Positions 28,266 to 39,400 of a stretch of 64,000 nt of DNA are shown here, one piece after another (the stretch's first letter is position 1; every line of letters starts with the position of its first letter). Below the pieces are notes generated by a model. It searched no databases. It was given only the letters and a program-made list of their open reading frames with translations, and was not told the origin of the DNA. The position numbers were made by a program, and so were the translations under genes. Source of the DNA: Candidatus Haliotispira prima (GTDB lineage: Bacteria; Spirochaetota; Spirochaetia; SP-2023). The stretch lies in contig CP123443.1 in assembly GCA_029867005.1 (NCBI GenBank), forward strand, positions 372,001 to 436,000, given 5' to 3'.

Positions 28266-29004
28266 ATGTCAAGGTCAAAAAAATTATCAACGGAGAAACA
28301 AAGCCATTACCGTATTTTGTGCTTTTGTACAGGACTAACAGAAAAATTATATCTGGAATATTTGCAACAACAAATGCAAAAGAATGGTATAAATGTTGTA
28401 TTCAAGTTTGGCAAAGAATTGCAAAGTCCACCAATCAAAAAAATAAGGGAAATTCTCAATAAAACTAATATACAACAAGTATTTGCAAGGTTATTTGTGT
28501 TAGATATTGAGGGTTGTAATCGTAGCGGCCCGAATCAAAGTGCCAAAGAAGTTTTTCAACATTATGAAAAATATAACAGGGAAAGCATGGAGGGAGTCGC
28601 ACAAAAGCGGCCCGCAGTGCCCATATTTTGCTTTGAAAACCCCTCTATAGAGTTTTGGTTTCTTCTGCACTATAAACCTTGTAGTAAACAATTTGAAAAT
28701 GCAGGTGAAGTAAGTTCAGGAACTTCGTCAAGCTACCGCTAAGCTATCCCCTCCCAATATATATCCCAAAAATAAAAATAAAAATGACCTAAGAAAATTT
28801 ATTGCAGGGCTTCCGGAGTATTCTGAAGCAATGACAAACTATAAGCAATGTCATGAACAGTTTATATCAGATCCTCAAATAGAAAATTTGAGTAACCCTA
28901 TGAGTGGTTTTTATAAGCTGCTCACAATTTTAGAAAAACAAGCTGTAGATTCAGAAGAACAGACTGTAAAAGAAATTAAGCACACCAAGAATGAGCTATT
29001 TTAA
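28266..29004 (+). pseudogene. RloB-like protein, frameshifted
   Basis: The open frame gives 158 residues (to 28742): RILCFCTGLTEKLYLEYL, LFVLDIEGCNRSG and CFENPSIEFWFLLHY are RloB/AbiLii patterns. It then breaks. Removing one A of the pair at 28712-28713 restores a frame reading VQELRQATAKLSPPNIYP and on to a stop at 29002-29004, which completes the C-terminal part of the family. So a single-base insertion, real or a sequencing error, has cut an otherwise whole gene of about 245 residues. If real, the defence pair may be inactive. Confidence 0.7.
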
Positions 29005-29123
29005 GAAAGTTCCGGGATCCCAATGACAAATCTGGAAAGTATTGGAAAAATCTCAGAGTGGTATTGACTGATATAGAAGTAAAACCCGGGGTGAAACAAG
29101 TCCGTCACCGTAAAAAGAAATAA
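28995..29123 (+). other. Orphan coding-like stretch
   Basis: An open frame without start reads LRKFRDPNDKSGKYWKNL, then VVLTDIEVKPGVKQVRHRK, before a TAA. The composition looks protein-like and could be the tail of a lost gene. I do not recognise the family. Confidence 0.2.
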
Positions 29124-29262
29124 AAATTACTAAAATAGGCTGAGATTACAGAAAAGAGTTTCTGAGGGAGAGAGAACAGGGCCTCCCCCTCAAATCTGGC
29201 CGGCTTGTTCCCATATCCGGTTTCCGGGAGTATAATGCAGGAAAGAAGGATGTTGAGGACGA

Positions 29263-31431
29263 ATGAATTTCATACAAGAAGGTATAGATAAAGGCTTAAT
29301 TACATTTGACGATGAGCGCAAATACATCACCTATGTTCACCGGAACAAACGGCGTAATTACAGCAATCCGGAGGAGCAGGTACAGGCGGAATCTTTTCTA
29401 AAACTGGTTTTGCGCTACGGTTATGACCCCAAACGTATAAAGCAATTTGTTGCGGTAAAAATCGGTTCTGATACCAGAGAAGCGGATATTATTGTTTATA
29501 ATGACGATGAGTGTACCTCGGCGCATATCGTGGTTGAGTGCAAAAAAGAAGATGTCTCTGAGCGCGAATTTCAGCAGGCGGTTTCCCAAGCCTTTAGTTA
29601 TGCTGCCACCGGTACGGTAAGAGCCAAGTATTTTTGGGTGACTTCCAAAATCAAAGATGCGTATTTTGAAATTCCGGCAGAGGAACCGAAAAATTATCTT
29701 TCGGTTCCCGATGTTCCGCAATGTGGCGTTAGCAAGCTGGCCAAGTACAAATACGCAAAAGGCGGCGGGGAGCTTGGCAAGCAGCAATTGTTTGAGCTTG
29801 AAAAGGTTACAGAGGATGAGCTGACACGAAGATTTAAGCAAGCTCATAATTCTCTTTGGGGTGGCGGGGAGCTGAACCCTTCGGAGGCCTTTGATGAACT
29901 GGATAAACTGATATTTTGCAAGATATGGGATGAGCGCAAGCCTCGCAAAAAGGGAGAGGCGTACGATTTCCAGATATTTAGTGAGGGCACGGAAGAGAAG
30001 ACGAAACAGGAACTGCAAAAACGTATCCATGCTCTGTATGACGAAGGGCGCAAAAAAGACTCTGAAGTGTTTAAGGATAACATACGCTTAAGTGCGGAAA
30101 AGCTGCGCACGGTAGTCGGTTATCTTGAGAGTATTCATTTAGGCAATACGGACCTGGACAGCAAGGGCAGAGCCTTTGAGACTTTTATGGGTTCGTTTTT
30201 TCGCGGTGACTTTGGGCAGTATTTTACCCCGCGCCCGATTGTAAAGTTTATTGTTGATACGTTGCCGATTACGAACGAATCGCTGGTGTTGGATACATCT
30301 TGCGGCAGCGGCGGGTTTTTGCTTCACGCCCTGGACAAAGTCAGGCAGGAAGCTGCCGAATATTATCCTGATTTTGAAAGCAACCCCAAAATGGTAAATG
30401 ACCATTACAAGCACTGGCATGATTTTGCGGAAAAGAATCTGTACGGTATCGAAATCAATGAGCAAATTGCCAGAACGGCCAAGATGAATATGATTATTCA
30501 TGATGACGGCCATACCAATGTTATTGCTGCCGATGGACTCTTGCCCGTAGATGATATTGCGGACAATGATGGTAATATTACGCAGCAAGGTCTTTATTCT
30601 AAGACAGGGAATAAAGGTTTTGCGTATAACCGCTTTGATTTTATTATTACCAATCCGCCGTTTGGTTCGGGTATTAAGCAGACGGAGCAGGCTTATATGC
30701 ACCAGTACGGTTACGCTCAGAAAGGTGTAAGCTGGCTGGATCCGAAGAGCAAAATAACACCTCGCGAGAGCCAAAGTACCGAAATTCTGTTTATCGAGCA
30801 GTGCTACAAGTTCCTTGTAGAAGGTGGCTATCTGGCGATTGTTCTTCCCGATGGGGTCTTGACGAACTCCAGCCTGCAATATGTCCGGGACGGTATAGAA
30901 GAGAACTACCGCATTGTGGCGGTCGTCTCTATGCCGCAAACGGCATTTCAGGCAACGGGGGCCGGGGTGAAAAGTTCGGTGTTGTTTTTGAAGAAACACA
31001 CGGCAAGCATGACAGAGAAAATCCAAAATCAGAAAGTCAGATTGCAGGACGGCATCAAAAGTCGCCATAACTATTTGCAACAATTAGAACAAATCGACAA
31101 AGAGAAAAAGCGGCATATCAAAGACCTGAAAGGTTTTGAAAATCCGCAAGGTTTATCGGGCAAGGCCCTCAGCGAATCCGAGGCATATAAGGAGTGGAAG
31201 AAAGAGGCCGGCACCGAATACAAAGGAAAGATTGATGCACTGAAAGAAACCCTGAGCGAGCAGTATATTCAGCAGAAACAACAGGAAGGGGAAGACTACC
31301 CGATTTTTATGGCGATAGCCGAAGATATCGGCTACGATGCCACCGGCAAGCCGACTCGGAACAACGAACTGGAGATCATCGGCCAAGAGCTTGGCCGATT
31401 TATTGAGGGGATAGAAAGGGGGGAGGCATGA
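29263..31431 (+). CDS. Fused nuclease and N6-adenine methylase subunit (BcgI-like restriction-modification)
   Basis: 722 residues. The N-terminal 160 form an HsdR_N-type nuclease domain with a PD-(D/E)XK-like pattern, READIIVYND followed by IVVECKK. The rest is an HsdM-type gamma-class N6-adenine methylase with motif I DTSCGSGGFLL and motif IV NPPFGSG. A single polypeptide that cuts and methylates, with a separate two-part specificity gene (32907-34322), is the plan of type IIB enzymes such as BcgI, so this is better read as BcgI-like than as plain HsdM. GAGGA lies a few nt before the ATG. Confidence 0.85.
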   Translation: MNFIQEGIDKGLITFDDERKYITYVHRNKRRNYSNPEEQVQAESFLKLVLRYGYDPKRIKQFVAVKIGSDTREADIIVYNDDECTSAHIVVECKKEDVSEREFQQAVSQAFSYAATGTVRAKYFWVTSKIKDAYFEIPAEEPKNYLSVPDVPQCGVSKLAKYKYAKGGGELGKQQLFELEKVTEDELTRRFKQAHNSLWGGGELNPSEAFDELDKLIFCKIWDERKPRKKGEAYDFQIFSEGTEEKTKQELQKRIHALYDEGRKKDSEVFKDNIRLSAEKLRTVVGYLESIHLGNTDLDSKGRAFETFMGSFFRGDFGQYFTPRPIVKFIVDTLPITNESLVLDTSCGSGGFLLHALDKVRQEAAEYYPDFESNPKMVNDHYKHWHDFAEKNLYGIEINEQIARTAKMNMIIHDDGHTNVIAADGLLPVDDIADNDGNITQQGLYSKTGNKGFAYNRFDFIITNPPFGSGIKQTEQAYMHQYGYAQKGVSWLDPKSKITPRESQSTEILFIEQCYKFLVEGGYLAIVLPDGVLTNSSLQYVRDGIEENYRIVAVVSMPQTAFQATGAGVKSSVLFLKKHTASMTEKIQNQKVRLQDGIKSRHNYLQQLEQIDKEKKRHIKDLKGFENPQGLSGKALSESEAYKEWKKEAGTEYKGKIDALKETLSEQYIQQKQQEGEDYPIFMAIAEDIGYDATGKPTRNNELEIIGQELGRFIEGIERGEA

Positions 31432-31432
31432 G

Positions 31433-32914
31433 ATGCGTTTATTAGGAGTATTAGACCTCAGTTTTGGGAACTTCATAACACTAAGAGGTTTAGCAAGTAT
31501 TAAGGATTTGGCAAAGATTTCCATACCAGATGTTGCCTATCAAAGGGATTTAAACTCGAAACATGGTGAGGCTATGCAAGACTTTTTTAACGCAGGTAAA
31601 TATACCTTTTTTCCGGAAGTTATTTTGGCCTTGGATTTACCTTCAGATGAAAAGTATTCCGATAAAGTTAATAAACTATTTGAGAATGTCCCACATACTT
31701 CAGGTACATATCAATTTGATTCATTTAAGATCGGAGCGTTCACTAAAAAATTTATATCCGAGAAAGACGCAAGAAGTTTTGACTATTTTTGTAGAGGGGA
31801 GCTAACTCCCAGCAAGGATTTTCAATTAAAGAGAATTGATGGCAATCATCGGTTAAGTGTGGCTGAGGGTGTAAATGACAAGAAAATCCCATTTTGCATT
31901 ATTTTCTTAAAGGAAAATACGAAGAAAACTCAGCGGGTACTCTTTAACAATATTAACTTTAAGACAATTCCTCTGACATCTGAGGAAAACCTACGACTTA
32001 TTTTTGAGCAAGAGGGGAAGGATAGTGATGTTTTCTCTGATGAAGAACTGAAAGACCCTATTTGGTTTGGCCCGGAATATATAAAGGCGAGAGAGCTTTT
32101 TCATTCCATCAGTTTGACAAACTTGGATCAAATTCAATCAGTATTGCAAAAAAAAGGAAAAGATGAATGGATGAGAACTTTTATACTTGAGCTAACTCTT
32201 ATTTACTGCGATGACATCACTCCTAATAAACTAAAAAATGCACTACAAAAATGTGACCAACTATTTAAAGAGTTTGGAGAGTTTCAAGATAACCTAAGTT
32301 ATCAACTTCTTATTGTTTATTGCTATTACGAGCTACAAGAGAGAAGTCATTCCCAATTTTTTCATCTATGGGTCAAGGAAAATCACATTTATGAGTTACA
32401 AAATTTTGACCATAAGGGTCTAATTGCGATTTTCGATAAGGTCATAGAGGCAAAGCGCAGAACTATATTTTTAGCTATGCCTTTTTGTGATGATGCTAAA
32501 CAAAATTATGAAGCTATCAAAGGAGCGATTAAAGCCCTGAACCAACAGCGAGATGAGAGTTTAAAATTAGAATTAATCCGTATTGATAAGAATAAAGTGG
32601 GTTACTCATTTACAATCACGGACCAAATATTAAAACATATAGAAGCAGGGGGGTATTTAATTGCCGATATCTCGCTGGGAAACCAGAATGTGTATTATGA
32701 AATAGGCTATCAAATGGGTCTAAACAGAGGGAAAAATAGAGAGCAAAATAATTTTTTATTAGTACATAATAAGGGAGTAGCGAAAGCTGATTTTGACAAA
32801 GATAAAAGTTTCAATATCTCAGGAATTAGCATTGAAGCAGCTACTGATAGTAACGATTTAAAAGAAAAGATCGAAAAACAGTTGACTATTTATTATGGAA
32901 TAAACTATGAATGA
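31433..32914 (+). CDS. DGQHR-like domain fused to a nucleoside deoxyribosyltransferase/TIR-like domain
   Basis: 493 residues, no name known to me. The first 200 recall the DGQHR/ParB-like fold: PDVAYQRDLNSKHGEAM, then FQLKRIDGNHRLSVAEG. A helical middle part follows. From about residue 342 there is a Rossmann-type domain: RRTIFLAMPFCDD, GYLIADISLGNQNVYYEIGY. That pattern is typical of nucleoside 2-deoxyribosyltransferase-like and TIR-like domains, with the Glu of YYEIGY in the place of the catalytic residue. The gene starts 1 nt after the methylase stop and overlaps the specificity gene by 8 nt, so it belongs to the same operon. A defence effector coupled to restriction is inferred. Confidence 0.7.
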   Translation: MRLLGVLDLSFGNFITLRGLASIKDLAKISIPDVAYQRDLNSKHGEAMQDFFNAGKYTFFPEVILALDLPSDEKYSDKVNKLFENVPHTSGTYQFDSFKIGAFTKKFISEKDARSFDYFCRGELTPSKDFQLKRIDGNHRLSVAEGVNDKKIPFCIIFLKENTKKTQRVLFNNINFKTIPLTSEENLRLIFEQEGKDSDVFSDEELKDPIWFGPEYIKARELFHSISLTNLDQIQSVLQKKGKDEWMRTFILELTLIYCDDITPNKLKNALQKCDQLFKEFGEFQDNLSYQLLIVYCYYELQERSHSQFFHLWVKENHIYELQNFDHKGLIAIFDKVIEAKRRTIFLAMPFCDDAKQNYEAIKGAIKALNQQRDESLKLELIRIDKNKVGYSFTITDQILKHIEAGGYLIADISLGNQNVYYEIGYQMGLNRGKNREQNNFLLVHNKGVAKADFDKDKSFNISGISIEAATDSNDLKEKIEKQLTIYYGINYE

Positions 32915-34322
32915 TTTTCAACTTTCGCCCGAAGTGGATAAAAACAAGATTTTTCTGATTAAGTATAGTGAATTAGAGGGACGCTGGGACCCTGCATATA
33001 ATCTGGCGTTGATTAAGAATAAAATACCCACTGTCTACCCTAAACATAAAATTGGACAGATTTCCAAATCTATATCGGGCGGTACACCTTCTAAAGCGAA
33101 TTTGGATTATTGGGTTGGAGACATTCCTTGGATTTCACCTAAGGATATGAAGGATTTCTATTTAATTGACTCAATAGATCATATTTCAGAACAAGCTGTT
33201 GAAAAATCATCTACCAATATTGTGCCTAAAGAAACCGTGCTTCTTGTCGTAAGGAGTGGGATTCTACAGCATACAATACCAATTTCTATTGCAACCAGAG
33301 AAATGGCTATTAATCAAGATATTAAGGCATTAATTTTTAATGATAGTGTTTTACCAGTGTATGCAGCATACTTTATTAATGTTTACCAGTCAAAGTTATT
33401 ACCACTCATTGTTAAGCACAGTACGACTGTTCAAAGTATTAATACTGAGCAGTTTGATAGTTTACTTATCCCCATCCCTCCCAAAGAAATCCAAGCCCAA
33501 ATTGTCGTAAAGATGGACACGGCCTACGCCGCCAAAAAACAAAAAGAGGCCGAGGCACAGCGTCTACTGGACAGCATTGACGATTATTTGTTGGGAGAGT
33601 TGGGCATTGAACTGCCGGAGCAGGAAGAAAACACCGTTCAAAGCCGTATATTTATACGGCAATTCAGTGAGGTGAGTGGGGGGCGGTTGGATGCTATCTA
33701 TTATTCGTCTGACTTAAATAAACTCTTGAAGGGGCAGTACAAAAGTTCAAAGATAAAAGATATAGCTGCAAGAATTATTTCAGGGGTAGGGGCAGGTCGG
33801 CAGGATCAAGCCGGAATAGATGAGGGTATTATCCAAATACGCCCAACAAATATTGATGTGAATGGAAGTCTCAAATACGATAGAAATATTTTTCTACCTT
33901 CTGATCAACAATCTGAAAAAATTGATATTGACGATGTTTTATTCAACAACACTAATAGTCAAGTATTAGTGGGGAAGACAAGTATTCTTAAAGAAAGCAA
34001 AGAACTGTATTTTTCAAATCATATAACTAAAATTACTGTAGGCAGACTCAAGGTATTGCCGGATTATTTAGTATGTATTCTAAATTTATACCAACGGCAT
34101 AAAGTGTTTTATTTCATTTGTACAAATTGGAATAATCAATCAGGTATTGGTTTGGACTTATTAAAATCATTGAGAATACCCCTACCATCCCTGGAAAAAC
34201 AAACCGAAATCGCCAATCATATTGCCGGTATCCGCACGCAGGCCAAGAAGCTGCAACAGCAAGCCAAGGCGGATTTGGAACAGGCCAAAAAAGAAGTGGA
34301 AGCGATGATTTTGGGGGACTAA
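32907..34322 (+). CDS. Specificity subunit (HsdS-like, two target-recognition domains)
   Basis: 471 residues with two half-repeats: TRD1 with SGGTPSKANLDYWVGDIPWIS, ending in a helical spacer (IVVKMDTAYAAKKQKEAEAQ), and TRD2 with IIQIRPTNIDVNG and a similar helical end (IRTQAKKLQQQAKAD). Each TRD reads half of the recognition site and the helices set the distance between the halves. It works with the nuclease-methylase at 29263. The tail stops directly before a block of interspersed repeats. Confidence 0.88.
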   Translation: MNDFQLSPEVDKNKIFLIKYSELEGRWDPAYNLALIKNKIPTVYPKHKIGQISKSISGGTPSKANLDYWVGDIPWISPKDMKDFYLIDSIDHISEQAVEKSSTNIVPKETVLLVVRSGILQHTIPISIATREMAINQDIKALIFNDSVLPVYAAYFINVYQSKLLPLIVKHSTTVQSINTEQFDSLLIPIPPKEIQAQIVVKMDTAYAAKKQKEAEAQRLLDSIDDYLLGELGIELPEQEENTVQSRIFIRQFSEVSGGRLDAIYYSSDLNKLLKGQYKSSKIKDIAARIISGVGAGRQDQAGIDEGIIQIRPTNIDVNGSLKYDRNIFLPSDQQSEKIDIDDVLFNNTNSQVLVGKTSILKESKELYFSNHITKITVGRLKVLPDYLVCILNLYQRHKVFYFICTNWNNQSGIGLDLLKSLRIPLPSLEKQTEIANHIAGIRTQAKKLQQQAKADLEQAKKEVEAMILGD

Positions 34323-34373
34323 GGAGCCGGATTTATTGGTTTCTGTCTACACCATGATGGGCCGGATTCACCC

Positions 34374-34717
34374 GATTATCTGATTCTTGGAATTTTGGGG
34401 TCATGGAAGTCTGAACCTTGATGTGCTTGATTGGCCTGATTATCTGATTCTTGGACTTTTGGGGCCATGGTAGTCTGAACCTTGATGTGCTTGATTGGCC
34501 TGATTATCTGATTCTTGGAATTTTGGGGTCATGGTAGTCTGAACCATGATGTGCCTGATTCACCGGATTACGTGATTTTGAAATGCCTGCAATCATGGTA
34601 ATCCGCCAATCCTTAACAATCAAGGTTCAGAAGATGTGCCTGATTCACCGGATTACGTGATTTTGAAATGCTTGCAATCATGGTAATCCGTCAATCCTTC
34701 AGAATCAGGGTTCAGAC
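34374..34717. repeat. Repeat block A (64-nt and 85-nt units)
   Basis: Three copies of a 64-nt unit (anchor TGATTCTTGG at 34381, 34445, 34509) and two copies of an 85-nt unit (anchor GATTCACCGG at 34557 and 34642). The 85-nt unit contains an inverted repeat, CGGATTAC against GTAATCCG with a TGATT/AATCA inner pair. Copies differ at a few positions. Confidence 0.9.
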
Positions 34718-34770
34718 ATAAGGTCCAATCCCTCTGCCGGGAAACAATATTCCTCTGTAGAGAACTTTGC

Positions 34771-35550
34771 CTAAAGACTCTCCCAAATAATTTTGAGACT
34801 GATAACAATACAGGTGATAACAATGCAGGGCTTGATAATTTTGGTTCCCCCTCGGAATGCGATCACAGAACCGAGATAGGCACCGATTGCTTCACCCGTA
34901 CACATCGCAATCGTAGGTAGTATCAAGAGATGCCCCGCATTCAAAAAAAGCAATGCAGAAGTACCGTTACTACAAAAATTTAATATCTTTGAAGTTCCCA
35001 GTGCCTTTGAGGTAGAATAACCCATAAAGTGTATTAATGAAACCATATAAAAAGTTCCTGTGCTCGGTCCGAAGAAGCCATCATAAACTCCTATGGGCAA
35101 TATAATAGTAGCGGCAAATAGAAAAACGGGAATCCGTCGCCTGGTTTCCTCGTCAGAGATTTCTTTAGAAAGAATGAAATATAATGCAATAAAGATCAGT
35201 AATATAGCCAGTATTACATTGAGATACTTAGGCTTTATATGTAAGGAGATAACACTTCCCAAAGCCCCTCCTAAAAGTGCCATTACGATAATAGTCGGTA
35301 ATTCCCGAAACTGTATTGCTCCCTGTCTCCGGAAAAACCAGGCTGCCAGGCCACTGCCCAACGAACCTTGTACTTTATTAATTGCCAAAGCTTGATATGG
35401 CGTAATCCCGGAAAGTAACAGCACCGGCAGAGAAATCAGACCGCCACCGCCGGAGATCACATCTACCGTCCCGGCAATGAAGGCTCCGCCCAGTAGCCAG
35501 AGCAATACAGGCCACTGCTCTGCGAGCGAACTGCCTATTAATTCGACCAC
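34771..35550 (-). CDS. TauE/SafE family membrane permease
   Basis: 259 residues with about eight hydrophobic segments. The family pattern GTVDVISGGGGLISLPVLL is at the N-terminus and is echoed in the second half (GVYDGFFGPSTGTFYMVSL). Such proteins move sulfite, sulfoacetate or similar organosulfur anions across the inner membrane; the substrate here is unknown. Its start overlaps the end of the LysE-like gene by 13 nt. Confidence 0.85.
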   Translation of the reverse strand: MVELIGSSLAEQWPVLLWLLGGAFIAGTVDVISGGGGLISLPVLLLSGITPYQALAINKVQGSLGSGLAAWFFRRQGAIQFRELPTIIVMALLGGALGSVISLHIKPKYLNVILAILLIFIALYFILSKEISDEETRRRIPVFLFAATIILPIGVYDGFFGPSTGTFYMVSLIHFMGYSTSKALGTSKILNFCSNGTSALLFLNAGHLLILPTIAMCTGEAIGAYLGSVIAFRGGTKIIKPCIVITCIVISLKIIWESL

Positions 35551-36203
35551 ACCCGAAATCCATTCAGTATAATCAGTACGCCAAACAGAATAAAAATACT
35601 TCCGGTAATAATGCTCAAAATATGGGTGTACTTATGAGACCGGGAGTTATGGATCATCTCTTTGAGATATCCCGAGCATACGATATACGAACCCAGCACG
35701 AGAAACTTGACCGTCACAAATACAATCACAGGGATTAAGAAGCCGATGCGAGTGTTCATTTCCAAATCTTCGATAAAGGCCGGAAATACCGAAGAGAAGA
35801 AGATCAGAGCTTTGGGGTTTGAAATGGCAACCAGAAAGGAACGTCGCCACATATACGGCAAATCTCCGGAGCCGGATTCGACTTTATCCTTTAGCTTATC
35901 TGCCGAGGCCAAAGCAGACTGTTTCTGTCGAATGCCTGTCAGATGCCGATAGCCCAGGTAGCTGAGATAGCCCCCGCCCAGTAGTGATAACACCGTAAAT
36001 AAAGCCGGATACAGGGCCAGCAGAGTATCGACACCCCAAGAAACACACAGAGCGAGCAGTAAGATACCTGCTAAGTCTCCGGTCAAAGCCAGCAGGGAAT
36101 AGGCAATTCCGTAGCGAAGGGCGTTGTGCACCACCAGCATTGTCGAAGGACCGGGTGAGCCGGACTGGGCAATAAAAATCAATATTAGAGTAGTAAATGA
36201 CAT
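35538..36203 (-). CDS. LysE/RhtB family exporter
   Basis: 221 residues with about six membrane segments. The N-terminal SGSPGPSTMLVVHNALRYG is the family hallmark (usual form PGP near residue 15-20). These export amino acids such as homoserine, threonine or lysine; the substrate cannot be told. It forms a two-gene unit with the TauE-like gene and is an odd passenger between two restriction systems. The 212 nt upstream (36204-36415) are AT-rich and hold no gene. Confidence 0.85.
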   Translation of the reverse strand: MSFTTLILIFIAQSGSPGPSTMLVVHNALRYGIAYSLLALTGDLAGILLLALCVSWGVDTLLALYPALFTVLSLLGGGYLSYLGYRHLTGIRQKQSALASADKLKDKVESGSGDLPYMWRRSFLVAISNPKALIFFSSVFPAFIEDLEMNTRIGFLIPVIVFVTVKFLVLGSYIVCSGYLKEMIHNSRSHKYTHILSIITGSIFILFGVLIILNGFRVWSN

Positions 36204-36415
36204 TGTATCAAACTTGTTCCCAACTTCAAATTTCAGAGAGTTTTATGAGGCCGTTATTTTTATTAGTATAACCTATATTTCTGTTATATTCTTCTTTCGG
36301 GCTTGTGCTCTGCTATAAACACTTTATTTACGTATTAAAATATATTTTAACTAAATTATAACAATGATTAGTTGTAGATAATAGCGAAATTTAATATCTA
36401 ATATCCCTTCTACAG

Positions 36416-39400
36416 CTACCTGAATTCCAGAGCTTGTCTTAAAGTCTCGTAATCGGCTACTTTTTTAAAGTGGACTTCTGCACCACTTATTTCTTGGAAA
36501 TGCTTGGCAGCACAATGGATTTTCAGTTTCTCCATTTCTCTTAAATCCATATCAGAATCAGAACCTTTGGTTTCAGCGACAAAATAGATTTGTTTCACCT
36601 TATCTTTATCAAAGACTATTGCCCAGTCAGGGCTATAGTTGGCAACAGGGGTTGTAACGTAGAAGTTCTTTGGTAGTTTGGCATACACGACTACTTCAGT
36701 ACTGTTTTCCAGTGCTGTTGCAAAGTTTGATTCAACTTGAGAATCTGATGTCAGGAAGTCATACACATGCTTTTTAAGTAAGTTTGACTGGTGCAAAGCA
36801 AACTTATCATTGGTAAAAACCGTCTTGGCATCATGCCTTTCTTCGGTTTTGTGGTAGACAATGTTATTAATAATAAAGCTCGCTTTTACTTCGTTAATCA
36901 GCTTGCTGCATTTGCCAATAAACTCTTCCGGATTCTTGCGGATGAGCAGAAATTGCTTTTGCTCAATCTTTTTAAGTATCTCTACTATGGTTCTGCGAGT
37001 AAGGCTGGTTTTAACTTCGATTTCACCAATCACATCATAAAAGGTGTTAAAATAGAGGCCATTTTCAAGTTTCATGTATTGACGTTCAGATTCTTTCACC
37101 AAACTGCCTTCTCTCATTTGCTCTGCCGTACCACCTTCTAATTCTCCTGTCTTTACTTCATATGTACGATCCCCAATGCTGAGCTGTGTATCAATCTTGG
37201 TTTTGCTCTCCTGAATAAGCTTCTCTGTATTGAACTGCACTTCGTATATGGTCTTGAGATTAATTTTATCCCATAGTTCCTGAAATTCCTTCTTCTCGAA
37301 ATTTCTATTGGTGTTGAGTTCTATCGTTTGACGCTCATTTTCCGGTTCGAACTCTCCGCCTGTGTAAACGGTCTGCAATAGCTTGCACACTGACTGACGG
37401 TAAGGCTCTAGATTTTCCGGCAAGGGAATGTTCTGCTGTTCTATCAACTTTTTACCTTCAGTGGTAATTTTATCGTTTTCGTCAATGATATCATTCTTGT
37501 AGAGGGTTTTGTTTAGCTTCTTGGCCTCTTCTTCTGTCAACCTGCGCTCTTGTCCCTGTTCGTTGGCAATCATCTTACCTATAAAATATTCTACGTCCGC
37601 TTTTTGCGGACGACTTTTGAGGGTATCGGCAATTTCTTTCTGTAGTCCTTTGGCAAACGATTCATAACTCTCGGAGGCAATTACCGTAAGCTTATTCAGC
37701 TCATGTACTCGGTCTCCGACCAATTCAAAGTCCTGCCGGAATCCACGCGTATCTACACACAAACGCATACCACGGCCCACTTCCTGCCTGCGTCTGGTTA
37801 AACTGCCACTTTCCGCATGTTTTAGAGCACAGATTTGAAACACATTCGGGTTATCCCAGCCTTCTTTCAAAGCTGAGTGGGAGAAGATAAAGCGGGTAGA
37901 CTCTTCAAAACTGAGCAACCTTTCCTTGTCCTTCATAATCAGGTCATAGGCGGATACATCTTCTGATTCTTCTTTTCCGCGTTTGACAGTTGGGTCTACA
38001 GTTTTCCCCCTCTTATCTATGGAGAAATACCCATTGTGCACTTGGTTCGCCGAATCTCTTTGCAGATATTCTTCAAAGTTGGCGGGTATATCATTTTTGT
38101 TTATCTTGCTCGGGGTGGTATCTTTTAGAAAGTCCTTCCGGATCTTGTTGTATTCTTCTTCAAATATCCGGGTGTAGTCTCCCGGTTGTGGTTCTCCTGA
38201 CTCATCATACACTCGGTATTTCTCAACGGTATCTATAAAGAACAGAGACAGAACTTTAATGCCCTGACTAAAGAGTTGCTTTTCTTTTTGTAGGTGTGAG
38301 AGGATGCATTCACGAATCTGTACTCTGCGGAAAGCATGTTCATCATTATCATGGAGAATATCTCCCGGATAGACATCCTGGCCGCCAACTACTATTTTAT
38401 TCCGGTAGCCATTGATTTCCGTGACTGTTTGATTCTTATAGGCAGGCATGTTGCCTGATTGCTCATAGAGGTTATAGCCTTCTGCCACTTTCACTCGTTT
38501 TTTGCCAATGGAGCCTGAAACAGTGCGTTTTTCGTGTTCTATGTATGCAAAAGGTGGCTTTGTTGTGCTTAGGCTTATGTTCTCTAAATAGAGATATCCA
38601 TGGGTTCCTGTTGAGCCTCGAAGATTGATTCCCTTTACCTGTATTTTCTTGACCAACCGCTTGTTGTAGGCATCCAAGGCATCTAAACGATACACCTTGT
38701 TATAGTCTACTTTGTGGGTAGCAGAATAGCGAAGTGTAAAGAGCGGATTAAAATCCGGCATGCTCTTTAAGGTTTGTTCACCATCGACCGATTGCGGTTC
38801 ATCAATAATTAAAATTGGGTTTGTTTGAGCGATAATGTCAATGGGCCTTCGTGTGCCGAATTGGTCCAATTCCTGATAGATACGTCTGGAATCAGCACCA
38901 CGGGCATTGAATGCCTGTGTGTTGATAATCATCACACTAATGCGGCTATCCGAGGCGAAATTCTCAATATCCTGCGGGCGGCCTGAGTTGTAAATGAATG
39001 GGTTGATCTTGTGCCCGTAGAGTTCCTGAAAGTGGTCTTGGGTAAGCTGAAAGGATTTGTAGACCCCTTCCCGAATGGCAATACCGGGTACAATGACAAT
39101 ATACTTGCTCCAGCCGTACTTTTTATGCAGCTCATACATGCTGCGGATATAGGTATAAGTTTTGCCTGTACCTGTTTCCATTTCTATGGTGAGGTTGTAG
39201 CCTAACTTCACCCTTTTGGGACGCTCTATTTGTTGGCTTTCATGTAAGTCATTTTGTTGCTGAATTTTCTGTATATTTTTGAGTAATTGCGGTTCTAAAA
39301 TCCGGATGGGAGAATTGCGATAGCCAATTTCTTCTTCTATTTCAAAGTCTATGGTTTGCACTCCCTCAGCCGCTTGTTTGGCTTTAAGAATGAGTTCTTT

